A stretch of DNA of 64,000 bases from Oleispirillum naphthae (GCA_027864655.1 JAQAZG010000001.1:124001-188000), one strand, 5' to 3'. Shown: positions 1 through 9,393, counted from the first letter of the stretch. Notes: generated by a model not told the origin, from the sequence alone. Translations and numbers: made by a program.

Positions 1-113
1 GCGAAGAGCTTCTGATGGACGAGACCATGGGGTCCGGAACTCCGCCGGAACCCGCCACCGGGCCCGCGGCGGCCCATCCGACCCTGCGTGCCGTCGGCTG
101 TAATGGCGACTGA
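1..113 (+). CDS. Partial C-terminus, probably PhnC (phosphonate ABC transporter ATPase)
   Basis: An open frame enters from the left edge and stops with TGA at 111-113, 63 bases before phnD. Only about 36 residues are visible. They form a hydrophilic, Pro/Ala-rich tail with no ABC motifs, so sequence alone does not identify the protein. The call rests on context: phnC normally lies directly upstream of phnD-phnE. The tail would be an unconserved extension after the ATPase domain. The other two forward frames stop at 13-15 and 100-102. Confidence 0.4.
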   Translation, partial: EELLMDETMGSGTPPEPATGPAAAHPTLRAVGCNGD

Positions 114-176
114 CCGCATGCAGACCACCGCCTCGAATTTTTCCCGCCATCGTCGTCAATGAGGAGACTTCACATC

Positions 177-1193
177 ATGTTCCGCACTTTTCTGGTTGCC
201 TCGGTCGCCGCGGCTGCGCTGCTTGCGGCAGCTCCCGGCGCCTCGGCCAAGATGCCCCAGGTCCTGAATTTCGGCATCATCTCCACGGAATCCTCGCAGG
301 CCCTGAAGGCCGGCTTCGATCCCTTCCTCAAAGACATGGAGAAGGCCCTGGGCGTGAAGGTGAAGGCGTTCTTCGCCCCGGACTACGCCGGCATCATCGA
401 AGGCATGCGCTTCAACAAGGTCGATATCGCCTGGTACGGCAACAAGAGCGCGATGGAAGCGGTGGACCGCGCGGGCGGCGAGATCTTCGCCCAGACCATG
501 GACGTCACCGGCAACCCGGGCTACTGGTCGCTGCTGCTGGCGCACAAGGACAGCCCGATTTCCAGCCTCAAGGACGTTCTGAAGTGCGACAAGAGCCTCG
601 CCTTCGGCAACGGCGATCCGAATTCCACCTCCGGCTTCCTGGTGCCGAGCTACTACGTCTTCGCCCAGAACGGCGTGGACCCCAAGGAATGCTTCAAGGT
701 GGTGCGCAACGCCAGCCATGAAGTCAACGCCATGGCGGTCGCCAACAAGCAGGTGGACGTCGCCACCAACAACACCGAATCGATCGACCGCCTGAAGAAG
801 GTGCACCCGAAGGAGGCCGGCGAAGTCAAGGAGATCTGGCGCTCCCCGCTGATCCCCTCGGACCCGATCGTGTGGCGCAAGAACCTGGACGCCGACGCCA
901 AGCAGAAGATCTACTACTTCTTCATGCGTTACGGCCGCACCGGCGACCTTGCCCAGGTGCAGCATGAGCGCAAGGTGCTGGCGGACATGTCCTCCGGCTG
1001 GGCGCCGTTCATCGCCTCCTCCAACCAGCAGCTCATCCCGATCCGCCAGATGCAGGCCTTCCGCGACAAGCTGAAGACCGAGGCCAATCCCGGCATGGAC
1101 GCCAAGGAGAAGGCCGTGAAGATCGCCGATCTCGACGCCAAGCTGAAGGCCCTGGACGCTCTGGCCAAGACCGTGGAATTCCGCAAGGACTGA
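177..1193 (+). CDS. phnD: Phosphonate ABC transporter, periplasmic binding protein PhnD
   Basis: Periplasmic phosphonate-binding protein, 338 aa, that would deliver alkylphosphonates to the PhnCE transporter. Residues 1-24 form a Sec signal peptide (short positive start, Ala/Leu/Val core, Ala-Ser-Ala before Lys25). The mature protein has the features of the phosphate/phosphonate-binding family: an N-terminal region reading FGIISTESSQ, an early YGNKSAMEA segment, and a GNGDPNSTSGFLVPSYY stretch that lines the ligand pocket in this family. The start at 177 is preferred over the in-frame ATG at 159 because GAGGAGA at 161-167 is a good ribosome-binding site and the shorter form gives a clean signal peptide. 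phnE follows 74 bases downstream. Confidence 0.95.
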   Translation: MFRTFLVASVAAAALLAAAPGASAKMPQVLNFGIISTESSQALKAGFDPFLKDMEKALGVKVKAFFAPDYAGIIEGMRFNKVDIAWYGNKSAMEAVDRAGGEIFAQTMDVTGNPGYWSLLLAHKDSPISSLKDVLKCDKSLAFGNGDPNSTSGFLVPSYYVFAQNGVDPKECFKVVRNASHEVNAMAVANKQVDVATNNTESIDRLKKVHPKEAGEVKEIWRSPLIPSDPIVWRKNLDADAKQKIYYFFMRYGRTGDLAQVQHERKVLADMSSGWAPFIASSNQQLIPIRQMQAFRDKLKTEANPGMDAKEKAVKIADLDAKLKALDALAKTVEFRKD

Positions 1194-1267
1194 GCATCCC
1201 AATCGCCGCGAACGCCCGGAGCAGGCCGCTGCCGGGCGTTCGCACATATGCAGGAAAGGGTTGAACC

Positions 1268-2080
1268 ATGGAAGACGCCGCCCCCCGATATGCCGTATCC
1301 GCGATCGCGTTGCCGCAGCCGGACCGCCGTGCGCGGTTCCTGAAAACGGTGGGCTGGGCGGTGTTCTGCGCCGCGCTGCTCGGGTCCTGGAGGGGGGCCG
1401 AGATGCGGCCCCTGGACCTGTTGAACTATGCGGGCAACATGCGGGTGTTCGCCGAGGGCTTCTTCCCGCCGGATTTCTCGCAATGGCGGCTGTTCCTCCA
1501 GGAAATGCTGGTCACCCTGCAGATCGCCCTGTGGGGGACCGCGCTCGCGGTGGTCGCGGCGGTGCCCTTCGGCGTGCTCTCGGCGGAAAACGTCGTGCCG
1601 TGGTGGGTCTGCCAGCCGGTGCGCCGCCTGATGGACTCCTTCCGCGCGATCAACGAGATGGTCTTCGCCATGCTGTTCGTCGTCGCCGTCGGCCTGGGGC
1701 CGTTCGCGGGCGTGATGGCGTTGTTCGTCCACACCACCGGCATTCTCGCCAAGCTGTTCTCCGAGGCGGTGGAGGCGGTGGACCCGCGCCCGGTGGAAGG
1801 CATCCGCGCCACCGGCGCGCACCCGGTGCAGGAGGTGATCTTCGGCGTCATCCCGCAGGTGATGCCTCTCTGGATTTCGTTCGCGCTCTACCGCTTCGAA
1901 TCCAACGTGCGCTCCGCCACCGTGGTCGGCCTGGTCGGCGCGGGCGGCATCGGCATGGTGCTGTGGGAGGATATCCGCGGCTTCAACTACAGCGAAACCG
2001 CGGCGGTGATGATCCTCATCGTGATCACCGTGACGCTGCTCGACCTCGCTTCGCAGCGCCTGCGCAAGCTCTTCACCTGA
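1268..2080 (+). CDS. phnE: Phosphonate ABC transporter permease PhnE
   Basis: Inner-membrane permease of the PhnCDE phosphonate importer, 270 aa, with about six hydrophobic segments (for example residues 25-43, 85-110, 130-160, 200-235 and 245-265). The coupling-loop region around [18 protein letters not shown] carries the EAA-G signature by which the permease contacts the ATPase. AGGAAAGGG just upstream is the ribosome-binding site. Only one permease is present, whereas some alphaproteobacteria have a phnE1-phnE2 pair. Its 3' end overlaps the convergent phnN by 8 bases. Confidence 0.95.
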   Translation: MEDAAPRYAVSAIALPQPDRRARFLKTVGWAVFCAALLGSWRGAEMRPLDLLNYAGNMRVFAEGFFPPDFSQWRLFLQEMLVTLQIALWGTALAVVAAVPFGVLSAENVVPWWVCQPVRRLMDSFRAINEMVFAMLFVVAVGLGPFAGVMALFVHTTGILAKLFSEAVEAVDPRPVEGIRATGAHPVQEVIFGVIPQVMPLWISFALYRFESNVRSATVVGLVGAGGIGMVLWEDIRGFNYSETAAVMILIVITVTLLDLASQRLRKLFT

Positions 2081-2612
2081 GCAGCGTGAGATAGAGGAAG
2101 CGGTGCGCCGCGTCTTCCAGGGTTCCGTCGTTGGCGATGGTGACGAGGCCGGGGTGCCGCACCGCCAGCCCGGCGTTGCGGTGCAGCCGCGCCTCCAGCG
2201 CCTCGGCGCTCTCGCGGCCGCGCGCGGCGAGCCGGGCGCGCAGAATCTCCGGCGCGGCGGTGACCAGCACCGGCAGCAGGGCGGGGTAGCGCCGGTGCGC
2301 CGCGTCGAAGGCGGCGCGCGAGCCGTTGACCACCACGTCGCTGCCCGCCGCCATCCAGGCGTCGATCTCGATGCCGATGCCGTAGGACCAGCCGTGGCTC
2401 TGCCAATGCAGCGCGAAGCCGCCCGCATCGCGCCGCGCCGCGAACTCCGCGGGCGAAAGGGCGACGTGGTTCTCCGAGGCGTCGTCCGCCGGGCGGGTGA
2501 TGTAGCGGTGCGCGAACCACATCTCCGGCGGCGCGGCCTGCCGCGCGGCGCGCAGCACGCTGTCCTTCCCCGCGCCCGAAGGACCCATCACGTAGATCAG
2601 GCGTCCGCCCAT
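2073..2612 (-). CDS. phnN: Ribose 1,5-bisphosphokinase PhnN
   Basis: Cytosolic kinase, 179 aa, that phosphorylates ribose 1,5-bisphosphate to PRPP, the last step that returns C-P lyase carbon to nucleotide metabolism. The Walker A motif GPSGAGKD lies at residues 10-17 of a guanylate-kinase-like fold. The [13 protein letters not shown] segment matches the substrate region of PhnN. The frame opens further upstream, but the start at 2612 has a GGGGGA ribosome-binding site and puts the P-loop at the usual distance from the N-terminus. It is divergent from the hexapeptide transferase gene (29-base gap) and convergent with phnE, so it has its own promoter or is read through from the operon further right. 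Confidence 0.93.
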   Translation of the reverse strand: MGGRLIYVMGPSGAGKDSVLRAARQAAPPEMWFAHRYITRPADDASENHVALSPAEFAARRDAGGFALHWQSHGWSYGIGIEIDAWMAAGSDVVVNGSRAAFDAAHRRYPALLPVLVTAAPEILRARLAARGRESAEALEARLHRNAGLAVRHPGLVTIANDGTLEDAAHRFLYLTLLR

Positions 2613-2641
2613 GGTTTTTCCCCCAGCAGGATGGTGTTGAG

Positions 2642-3271
2642 ATGACCCAAGCCAAGCTCGGCCCCGCGCCGGCGATCGATCCCACCGCCGAGGTCCGCGG
2701 CTGCACCCTCGGCGCCTACGCCGAGATCGGGCCGCGCTGCATCCTCGCCGAAACAACCTTCGGCGACTACAGCTACGTCGCGGGCGATGCGGAGATCGTC
2801 TACGCCGCCATCGGCAAGTTCGTCTCCATCGCCTCGCACACCCGCATCAACCCCGGCAACCACCCGATGGCGCGCGCCACCCAGCACCACTTCACCTACC
2901 GCGCCTCGGCCTATGGCCTGGGGGAGGACGATGCGGATTTCTTCGCCTGGCGGCGCGCCCACGCGGTTTCCATCGGCCACGACGTGTGGATCGGCCACGG
3001 CGCGCTGATCATGCCGGGGCGCAGCGTCGGCACCGGCGCGGTGGTGGGCGCGGGGACCATCGTCACCCGCGATGTGCCGGACTATGCGGTCTGCGTCGGC
3101 AATCCGGGGCGCATCCTGCGCTACCGTTTCTCCGGCCCGGTGCAGGAGTCTCTCAAGCGCATCGCCTGGTGGGACTGGCCGCACCAGACCCTCGCCGCCG
3201 CGCTCGCGGACTTTCGCGGGTTGCCGGTGGAGGCGTTCTGCGAGAAACACGATCCCGCCCATGACAAGTAG
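2642..3271 (+). CDS. Phosphonate-cluster hexapeptide-repeat acetyltransferase-like protein
   Basis: Protein of 209 aa with a left-handed beta-helix. Imperfect hexapeptide repeats run through residues 15-75 and again from about 110 to 165 (SIGHDVWIGHGALIMPG, VVGAGTIVTRDVPDYAV). A 35-residue insertion between the repeats carries HPMARATQHHFTYR, as in the xenobiotic acetyltransferase type. It resembles the LbH transferase family that recurs in C-P lyase loci. The acceptor is unknown; an aminoalkylphosphonate is a reasonable guess, since the cluster has no GNAT-type phnO. Its stop codon at 3269-3271 directly abuts the convergent DUF1045 gene. Confidence 0.85.
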   Translation: MTQAKLGPAPAIDPTAEVRGCTLGAYAEIGPRCILAETTFGDYSYVAGDAEIVYAAIGKFVSIASHTRINPGNHPMARATQHHFTYRASAYGLGEDDADFFAWRRAHAVSIGHDVWIGHGALIMPGRSVGTGAVVGAGTIVTRDVPDYAVCVGNPGRILRYRFSGPVQESLKRIAWWDWPHQTLAAALADFRGLPVEAFCEKHDPAHDK

Positions 3272-3973
3272 TTACGCCTTGAAGTTTAAGCGTTGAATTA
3301 ACATAAACGGTGCGCCCGCGGCCGCCTGCGCGAACACGCAGATGCCGCGCACCGGCACCGCGCGGGCGCATGCGGAGCCGAAAAAGGCGCGCGCCGCATC
3401 GAACAGGTCGCCGCGCAACCCGGCATCGGCGATCGAATCCGTAAGCGTGATGTGGAAGCGGTAGGAGTCCAGCACGTAGGGGTATCCCCAGGCGCGCAGG
3501 TGGTCGCGCTCGCGCGGCGAAAGCGCCTCGGCGCGCCGCCGTTCCAGCTCCGCCGCCGTGGGCGGCGCGCGGAAGCCATCCAGTCCGCGTACGCAGCGCT
3601 CCGCCATCTCGTGCAGCGCGAGGCAGGGTTCGGTGGGCAGCAGCGCGAGAAAGTTGCCCAGGCGGCCCACCGCGAGACCCGGCAGGTCGAACGGCGCTTC
3701 CGCCGCGGCGAAGCCCTCCGCCGCGGCGAGAAAATCCGCCTCGCCGCATCCCTCGGCAAGGTGGAACGGCGCCTTCAGCGTGGCGTGCAGGCCATACCGC
3801 CGCGGGTCCCCGGTCAGCGCCGCCAGCGCGGCGGTGGAAAAGCCGTTGACCTCCGGCTGCGGCAGCGCCGCCCCCGAGGCCGCATCGCGGCCGAGCCAGG
3901 CGCTGCCCAAGGCCCACAGGGGATCGTCCTCCTCCGGCGCGTAGTAGACGGCGTAACGCGGAAACGCAGGCAT
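3272..3973 (-). CDS. DUF1045 phosphonate-cluster protein, 2H phosphoesterase superfamily
   Basis: Protein of 233 aa of the DUF1045 family often found in phosphonate operons. Two H-x-T-L motifs are visible, LHATLKAPFHL near residue 60 and FHITLTDSI near residue 178. Paired motifs of this kind mark 2H phosphoesterases, which open cyclic phosphates. In the C-P lyase pathway a 1,2-cyclic phosphate of ribose is an intermediate, so a PhnP-like or auxiliary role is an attractive inference but not shown. The start at 3973 is chosen over the open frame from 4075 because AGGAGG lies just upstream and the extra residues would be translated from a repeat element. Confidence 0.8.
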   Translation of the reverse strand: MPAFPRYAVYYAPEEDDPLWALGSAWLGRDAASGAALPQPEVNGFSTAALAALTGDPRRYGLHATLKAPFHLAEGCGEADFLAAAEGFAAAEAPFDLPGLAVGRLGNFLALLPTEPCLALHEMAERCVRGLDGFRAPPTAAELERRRAEALSPRERDHLRAWGYPYVLDSYRFHITLTDSIADAGLRGDLFDAARAFFGSACARAVPVRGICVFAQAAAGAPFMLIQRLNFKA

Positions 3974-3990
3974 GCGCAGCCTCCTAAAAG

Positions 3991-4155
3991 AAAAAACTTT
4001 CCGGAGGGACTCGGTCCCTCCGGACCTCCCATAAGTTTTTTCGCGCGAAGCGCCATAAGCCTGAGGCGGTTGCAACGCAGAGGTTGCCTGCCGCTTCGCG
4101 GCTGAAAATCAGTTATGGGGTGCGCGAGGGGACCGAGTCCCCTCGCAAAGTTTTT
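3991..4155. repeat. MITE-like element with inverted terminal copies of a palindromic repeat
   Basis: The left arm, 3991 to about 4036, and the reverse complement of the right arm, about 4111-4155, match at roughly 36 of 45 positions. Both begin AAAAACTTT and end CCCATAA. Each arm contains its own perfect short hairpin, GAGGGAC-TCG-GTCCCTC on the left and GAGGGGAC-CGA-GTCCCCTC on the right, followed or preceded by T/A runs, so each could act as a terminator. It sits between the end of phnM and the start of the DUF1045 gene. A degenerate third copy is at 48938-48975. No coding region is seen inside. Confidence 0.7.
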
Positions 4156-4159
4156 GTGT

Positions 4160-5296
4160 TCAGGCCACGGCCTTGCCGGTACGCCACACCTGGCGCACCA
4201 CCGGCAGGCGGGGCAGCAGCCTCACCCGCACCATGTCGGCGCGCAGGCCGGGCGCGATGCTGCCGCGGTCGGTCAGGCCGATCATCCGCGCGGTATTGCC
4301 CGAGACCATGGCGACCGCCTGCGGCAGGGAGAGGCCGAGGTCTTCCCACAGCAGGAAGGCGGCGTGCAGCAGGCTGACCGGCACGTAGTCGGAGGAGAGG
4401 CCGTCGAGCAGGCCGTCCCTGGCGAGTTCCCGCGCCGAGACGTTGCCGGAGTGCGAGCTGCCGCGCACCACGTTGGGCGAGCCCATCACCGTGGCGAGGC
4501 CGAGTTCGTGGGCGCGCGCCGCGGCCTCCCGCGTCGTCGGAAATTCCGAGATCGCCGCGCCCTCGCGCGCCGCCTCGTCCACGTGGGAGGGTTCGGTGTC
4601 GTCGTGGGTGGCGATGATCAGGCCGTGCCGCTGCGCCAGGGCGACGATCTCGCGGCGGTGCGTCTCGCCGTAGCGTTCGCGCGCGGCGCGCAGGGTGTCC
4701 AGGCGCTCCTGCACCACCTCCGGCGGCAGGTGTTCCGCCTTGTGGTACTGCAACCAGTGGGTGAGCTCCCGCCACTGGCGCTGGCCCGGGGTGTGATCCA
4801 TCAGCGAGATCACCCTGACCAGCGGGTTGTCCATATGCGGCCGCACCAGGTCCACCACCGTCGCGCCCACCACCTCGCAGCGCAGATGCAGCTTGTGGTC
4901 GGCGCGCAGCACGTCCGCCTCCAGGCCGCGGACGACGCCCGCGATGCTGTCGTCGATGAAGCTGTCGCGGCCCGGCTTGTGGGCCTCGCCGATGCTGATC
5001 GCGTCCAGCACCGTGGTGATGCCCGCCGCGGCGATCTGCGCGTCGTGGGCCAGCACCGCCGCCATCGGCGAGGGCCACTTCACGCCGGGGCGCGGCTCCA
5101 GGTTCTTCTCCATGTTGTCGGTGTGCATCTCCACCAGGCCGGGCAGCAGGTGGTCGCCCTCCAGGTCGATGGCGGAGGGCAGGGCGCTGCGTCCTTCCGA
5201 AATGCTGCGGATCAGGCCGTTCTCGACTTCGACGGTGCCGTCGATCACGGCGTCGGCGGTGACGATGCGGGCATTGGTGAGGATCATGCTGGTCAT
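4160..5296 (-). CDS. phnM: Alpha-D-ribose 1-methylphosphonate 5-triphosphate diphosphatase PhnM
   Basis: Amidohydrolase-superfamily enzyme, 378 aa, that releases pyrophosphate from ribose 1-methylphosphonate 5-triphosphate to form the C-P lyase substrate. The metal-binding H-x-D occurs at residues 58-60 (EMHTD). Further ligand regions include [15 protein letters not shown] and a late [11 protein letters not shown] motif that is characteristic of PhnM. The start codon overlaps the phnL stop (ATGA), so translation is coupled. It is the last gene of the phnG-M operon, and the repeat element follows immediately. A second in-frame ATG three codons in could also be used. Confidence 0.95.
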   Translation of the reverse strand: MTSMILTNARIVTADAVIDGTVEVENGLIRSISEGRSALPSAIDLEGDHLLPGLVEMHTDNMEKNLEPRPGVKWPSPMAAVLAHDAQIAAAGITTVLDAISIGEAHKPGRDSFIDDSIAGVVRGLEADVLRADHKLHLRCEVVGATVVDLVRPHMDNPLVRVISLMDHTPGQRQWRELTHWLQYHKAEHLPPEVVQERLDTLRAARERYGETHRREIVALAQRHGLIIATHDDTEPSHVDEAAREGAAISEFPTTREAAARAHELGLATVMGSPNVVRGSSHSGNVSARELARDGLLDGLSSDYVPVSLLHAAFLLWEDLGLSLPQAVAMVSGNTARMIGLTDRGSIAPGLRADMVRVRLLPRLPVVRQVWRTGKAVA

Positions 5297-5994
5297 GCTG
5301 CCTTCGCGGTGGAAAGGTCGAACAAACGGTCGGTCACGGCGGCGCGGGTCTCATCGTCGTGGAAAATCCCGACGATGGCGGCGCCCGCGGCCTTGGCCTC
5401 GGAAATCAGGGAGGTCACCACCGCGCGGTTGGCGGCGTCCAGCGACGCGGTGGGTTCGTCCAGCAACAATATGGGGGTGGGGGCGATCAGGCCACGCGCG
5501 ATGTTGACGCGCTGCTGCTCGCCGCCGGAGAAGGTGGCGGGCGCGAGGCTCCACAGCCGCGGCGGAATGTTGAGGCGCGCCAGCAGCGCCGCCGCCGCCT
5601 CGCGCGCCGCCGCGCGGTCCTCGCCGCGGCGGATCAGGGGCTCGGCGACCACGTCGAGCGTCGGCACACGCGGGATGACGCGGAGGAACTGGCTGACGTA
5701 GCCCAGAGTCTGGCGGCGCACCTGCAAGACGGTGCGGGAATTGGCGGCGAGGATGTCCACCATGCGCCCGGCGTGGCGCACCCGGATCTCGCCCTCGTCG
5801 GGCAGGATGTTGGCGTACATCGCGCGCAGCAGGGTGGACTTGCCCGCGCCCGAGGGGCCGTGCAGCACCACGCACTCCCCGGCGGAAACCTCCAGCGAAA
5901 GCCCCCGGAACACCGGGATGCGGGTGCCGCCCTGGGTGTGCAGGGTGTAGGTCTTGGCGAGGTTCTGGGCCGAGAGCATCACTGTCATCGTCAT
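5293..5994 (-). CDS. phnL: C-P lyase ABC-type ATPase PhnL
   Basis: ABC-type nucleotide-binding protein, 233 aa, needed with PhnG-H-I for attaching methylphosphonate to the ribose of ATP. It is not a transporter subunit. Visible motifs are Walker [11 protein letters not shown] (about residue 45), signature [14 protein letters not shown] and Walker [13 protein letters not shown]. The start at 5994 overlaps the phnK stop as ATGA; an alternative ATG lies two codons further in. The stop overlaps phnM in the same way. Confidence 0.94.
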   Translation of the reverse strand: MTMTVMLSAQNLAKTYTLHTQGGTRIPVFRGLSLEVSAGECVVLHGPSGAGKSTLLRAMYANILPDEGEIRVRHAGRMVDILAANSRTVLQVRRQTLGYVSQFLRVIPRVPTLDVVAEPLIRRGEDRAAAREAAAALLARLNIPPRLWSLAPATFSGGEQQRVNIARGLIAPTPILLLDEPTASLDAANRAVVTSLISEAKAAGAAIVGIFHDDETRAAVTDRLFDLSTAKAA

Positions 5995-6803
5995 ACCTGA
6001 AGGACCGAGGAGACCAGAAGCTGGGTGTAGGGGTGGTGCGGGTCGTCGAGCACCTGGTCGGTGAGGCCCTGTTCCACCACGCAGCCCGCCTTCATCACCA
6101 TCAGCCGGTGGGCGAGCAGGCGCGCCACCGCCAGGTCGTGGGTGACGACGATGCACGAGGCCCCGACCTCGTCCACCAGGCCGCGGATGAGGTCCAGCAG
6201 GCGCGCCTGCACCGAGACGTCGAGGCCGCCGGTGGGTTCGTCCATGAACACCAGGCGCGGCTGCGTCACCAGGGTGCGGGCGATTTGCAGGCGCTGCTGC
6301 ATGCCGCCGGAGAAGTGGAGCGGCAGGTCGTCGGTGCGCGCGGCGTCGATCTCGACGCGGGTCAGCCAGCCGGTCGCCTCGCCGCGGATGCCGCCGTAGT
6401 GCCGCGCGCCCTGCGCCATCAGCCGCTCGCCGATGTTGGCCCCGGCGGAAACCCGCAGACGCAGGCCGTCGCGCGGGTTCTGGTGGACCAGGCCCCATTC
6501 GCCGCGCAGCAGCGCGCGCTTGCGCGCCTCCGGCAGGGTGCGGAAGTCCACTTCCTCGCCGTCGCGGCAGCGGTAGAGGATTTCCCCCGCGTCGGCCTCG
6601 ATCTGCGCGGAGAGGCAGTTGAGCAGCGTGGTTTTGCCGGAGCCGGACTCGCCGACGATGCCCAGCACCTCGCCGGGCCAGAGGTCGAAGGCAACGTCGC
6701 GGCAGCCCAGCGTCGTGCCGTAATGCTTGGCCAGGCCGCGCACCGCAAGCAGCGGCGGATCGGGGTCGAGGCCGGGGGCGAAGGAAGCGGCGAGCACGTT
6801 CAT
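5991..6803 (-). CDS. phnK: C-P lyase complex ATPase PhnK
   Basis: ABC-type ATPase, 270 aa, that docks on PhnJ in the C-P lyase core complex. Motifs are Walker [10 protein letters not shown] (about residue 52), ABC signature [15 protein letters not shown] and Walker [13 protein letters not shown]. The start at 6803 gives ATGA coupling to phnJ and a normal family length; the longer open frame reads into phnJ sequence. The C-terminal [16 protein letters not shown] is like that of oligopeptide-type ATPases, as usual for PhnK. Confidence 0.94.
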   Translation of the reverse strand: MNVLAASFAPGLDPDPPLLAVRGLAKHYGTTLGCRDVAFDLWPGEVLGIVGESGSGKTTLLNCLSAQIEADAGEILYRCRDGEEVDFRTLPEARKRALLRGEWGLVHQNPRDGLRLRVSAGANIGERLMAQGARHYGGIRGEATGWLTRVEIDAARTDDLPLHFSGGMQQRLQIARTLVTQPRLVFMDEPTGGLDVSVQARLLDLIRGLVDEVGASCIVVTHDLAVARLLAHRLMVMKAGCVVEQGLTDQVLDDPHHPYTQLLVSSVLQV

Positions 6804-7684
6804 CGGGCGGCCTCGGTTTCCGCATAGGGGGCGCTCATCGGGCCGAGGTGCCCGGCGGCGCGGCGTTTTTCGCAATAGTCGGTGTCGGAGCACACCATCA
6901 TCCGGCCGCCTTTGTCGTCGATCACCACCTCGTCGAGGTAGCTGTCGGTCGCACCGCACAGCGCGCAGCCATCGCTCCAGGTCTGCACCTCGAAGGGATG
7001 GTCCTCGAAATCCAGGCTGACCACGGACGTATAGGGCGGCACCGCGTAGATGCGCTTCTCCCGCCCCGCGCCGAACAGCTGCAACGCGGGCATGTGGTCC
7101 ATCTTCGGGTTGTCGAACTTCGGGATCGGCGAAGGGGCCATGATGTAGCGGCCGTTCACCCGCACCGGGTAGTCGTAGGATTTGACGATGCGGCCGAGGT
7201 GGGCGATGTCCTCGTAGAGGCGCACGTGCATCACCCCGTATTCGGTGAGGGCGTGCATCTTGCGGGTTTCGGACTCGCGCGCCTCCATCCAGCGCAGCGG
7301 CTCGGGGATCGGCACCTGGTAGACGAGGATCTGCGCCTCGGTGAGCGGCTCCTCGGGGATGCGGTGGCGCGTCTGGATCAGGCTCGCCGCCGCGGTCTCG
7401 GTGGTGGTGTCCACCCCCGCGGTCTTCTGGAAGAAGCGGCGGATCGAGACCGCGTTGGTGGTGTCGTCGGCGCCCTGGTCGATCACCTTGAGGGTGTCGT
7501 CCGCGCCGATCACCGCGGCGGTCACCTGAATGCCGCCGGTGCCCCAGCCGTAGGGCAGCGGCATCTCGCGCCCGGCGAACGGCACCTGATAGCCGGGGAT
7601 CGCCACCGCCTTCAAGATGGCGCGGCGGATCATCCGCTTGGTCTGTTCGTCGAGATAGGCGAAGTTGTAGCCGGTCTCGCTCAT
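6800..7684 (-). CDS. phnJ: Alpha-D-ribose 1-methylphosphonate 5-phosphate C-P lyase PhnJ (radical SAM)
   Basis: Catalytic radical-SAM subunit, 294 aa, which cleaves the carbon-phosphorus bond to give methane (for methylphosphonate) and ribose 1,2-cyclic phosphate 5-phosphate. The cysteines C240, C243, C265 and C271 form the C-x2-C-x21-C-x5-C pattern that is the unusual iron-sulfur and catalytic set of PhnJ. The glycine of AIPGYQVPF (G31) matches the proposed glycyl radical site. All expected catalytic residues are present, so the enzyme should be active. Its start overlaps the phnI stop by ATGA. Confidence 0.96.
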   Translation of the reverse strand: MSETGYNFAYLDEQTKRMIRRAILKAVAIPGYQVPFAGREMPLPYGWGTGGIQVTAAVIGADDTLKVIDQGADDTTNAVSIRRFFQKTAGVDTTTETAAASLIQTRHRIPEEPLTEAQILVYQVPIPEPLRWMEARESETRKMHALTEYGVMHVRLYEDIAHLGRIVKSYDYPVRVNGRYIMAPSPIPKFDNPKMDHMPALQLFGAGREKRIYAVPPYTSVVSLDFEDHPFEVQTWSDGCALCGATDSYLDEVVIDDKGGRMMVCSDTDYCEKRRAAGHLGPMSAPYAETEAAR

Positions 7685-8754
7685 CGTACGGTCTCCGCCT
7701 CGGCGCGCAGGGCGCGCACGTTGACCAGCTCGCCCTGGAAATCCACGTAGTGCGGCAGCTTGAGGTGCTGCAGGAAGCCCGAGGCCTCGACGTTGTCGGA
7801 ATGGCCGAGGACGAACTCCTCGTCCTGCGCCGGGAAGCGGCGCTCCTCGTCGAACTCCCCGGCGCGCAGGCTGCGGTCCACGATCGCCATCGCCATCGCC
7901 TTGCGCTCGTTGCGGCCGAAGGTGAGGCCGTAGCCGCGGGTGAACTGCGGCGGCTGCGTCTTCGAGCCGGTGAACTGGGTGATCATGTGGCACTCGGTCA
8001 GCTCCGCCTCGCCGATGACGATGGGGAAGCCCAACTCCTCGGGGACGATCTCCACCTCCACGCCGCCGAGGCGGATCTCCCCGGCGAAGGGGTGGTTGTT
8101 GCCGAAGCCGCGCTGCGAAGAGTAGGCGAGCGCCAGGACGAAGCCCTCGTCGCCGCGCGCCAGGTTCTGCAGCCGCAAATCCCGCCCGGCGGGAAAGGTC
8201 AGTGGTTCGCGGGTGAGGTCGCCGGGCTCGGCGTCGGCGGGCGCGGAGTCCGCCTCGATCAGCCCCTCGTGGTTGAGGATGTCCACGACGCGCGGCATCG
8301 CCGCATCGTCGGCGGGCGCGGCGGCGGCCCGGGGCGCTTCCGCCGCGTCGGCCATCAGCGAAAAATCCAGCAGGCGGTGGGTGTAGTCGAAGGTCGGGCC
8401 GAGCACCTGGCCGCCCGGCAGGTCCTTGAATGTGGCGGAAATGCGGCGGTTTATCGTCATCTTCGCGGTGTCCACCGGCAGGCTCGCGGCGAAGCGCGGC
8501 AGGGTGGTGCGGTAGGCCCGCAGCAGGAAGATCGCCTCCACCGCATCGCCGCGCGCCTGCTTCAGCGCCAGCGCCGCGAGGTCGGCGTCGTAGAGCGAGC
8601 CCTCGCTCATCACCCGGTCCACCGCCAGGGTCATCTGTTCCTTGATCTGCGCGATGGAAAGCTCCGGCACCGCGGGGTCGCCGCGCCGTTCTTCCGCCAG
8701 CAGCGCATGGGCGTTGTCGATCGCCTTTTCGCCGCCCTTGACCGCAACGTACAT
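7681..8754 (-). CDS. phnI: C-P lyase core subunit PhnI
   Basis: PhnI, 357 aa, the nucleosidase-like subunit that displaces adenine from MgATP with methylphosphonate when combined with PhnG, PhnH and PhnL. Recognised from the N-terminus MYVAVKGGEKAIDNAH and from the internal GFGNNHPFAGEIR and QFTGSKTQPPQFTRGYGL segments that are strongly conserved in the family. Full family length. It begins 7 bases after the end of phnH and overlaps phnJ by 4 bases. Confidence 0.95.
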   Translation of the reverse strand: MYVAVKGGEKAIDNAHALLAEERRGDPAVPELSIAQIKEQMTLAVDRVMSEGSLYDADLAALALKQARGDAVEAIFLLRAYRTTLPRFAASLPVDTAKMTINRRISATFKDLPGGQVLGPTFDYTHRLLDFSLMADAAEAPRAAAAPADDAAMPRVVDILNHEGLIEADSAPADAEPGDLTREPLTFPAGRDLRLQNLARGDEGFVLALAYSSQRGFGNNHPFAGEIRLGGVEVEIVPEELGFPIVIGEAELTECHMITQFTGSKTQPPQFTRGYGLTFGRNERKAMAMAIVDRSLRAGEFDEERRFPAQDEEFVLGHSDNVEASGFLQHLKLPHYVDFQGELVNVRALRAEAETVR

Positions 8755-8761
8755 GACGAAC

Positions 8762-9388
8762 CTACCTCTCGATGCGGACGGTGCGCGGCAGCCCGGCGAT
8801 GCGCTGCGCGTCGATCAGGATCATGTCCAGCCCGGTGGGGAACAGCGCGTTGATCGCGCCGCGCCGCGCCCAGAACTCGGGAGTGAGTCCCGCCGCCTCG
8901 ATCGCCTGGCTGCCGGGAATGCCGGGGCCGGCGATCTCCGCCGCCGGACCGCCCGCGAGCGCGGAGGTCTGGATCAGGAGAGTGGCTGCGCGGTCCGGGT
9001 ATTCCGGCGTGCCGACGTGGAAGGCCTCCATCAGCGCCGTCGCCTCCTCGGCGGAGAGCACGGCGAAGGCCGCCTCGCCGGGCTGCGCCGCGACCGGGCA
9101 GCCGCAATGGAAGGAGAGGAACTGCCGCACGTCCGGGGTGTCCACCGAGCGCCCCAGCCACACCGGCGTGTCGAGGTCGAAAAGCGCGAGGCAGAGCGCC
9201 GCGGCGGCGGGGTGGAGCGGCCCCGGCGCGATAGACAACAGCCCGCGCATGTCCTGCAGGCGGCCGGGATAGGAGATCGCGGCGAGCACCTTGCGGAAGC
9301 ACCTTTGCGCGTCGCGCACCGGGTCGGCGAAGCCGGGCGAGGGCAGATGCGGCGCCAGGGCGGCGGTGGGCGAGGGGAAGGGCATCAT
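8762..9388 (-). CDS. phnH: C-P lyase core subunit PhnH
   Basis: PhnH, 208 aa, a small structural subunit of the PhnGHIJ core complex with a PLP-transferase-like fold but no cofactor. Recognised from GFADPVRDAQRCFRKVLAAISYPG near the N-terminus (only part of it quoted) and a C-terminal GAINALFPTGLDMILID segment. Two adjacent ATG codons (9388 and 9385) are possible starts, 5 to 8 bases after the phnG stop. Slightly longer than the E. coli protein. Confidence 0.92.
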   Translation of the reverse strand: MMPFPSPTAALAPHLPSPGFADPVRDAQRCFRKVLAAISYPGRLQDMRGLLSIAPGPLHPAAAALCLALFDLDTPVWLGRSVDTPDVRQFLSFHCGCPVAAQPGEAAFAVLSAEEATALMEAFHVGTPEYPDRAATLLIQTSALAGGPAAEIAGPGIPGSQAIEAAGLTPEFWARRGAINALFPTGLDMILIDAQRIAGLPRTVRIER

Positions 9389-9393
9389 CGGGG

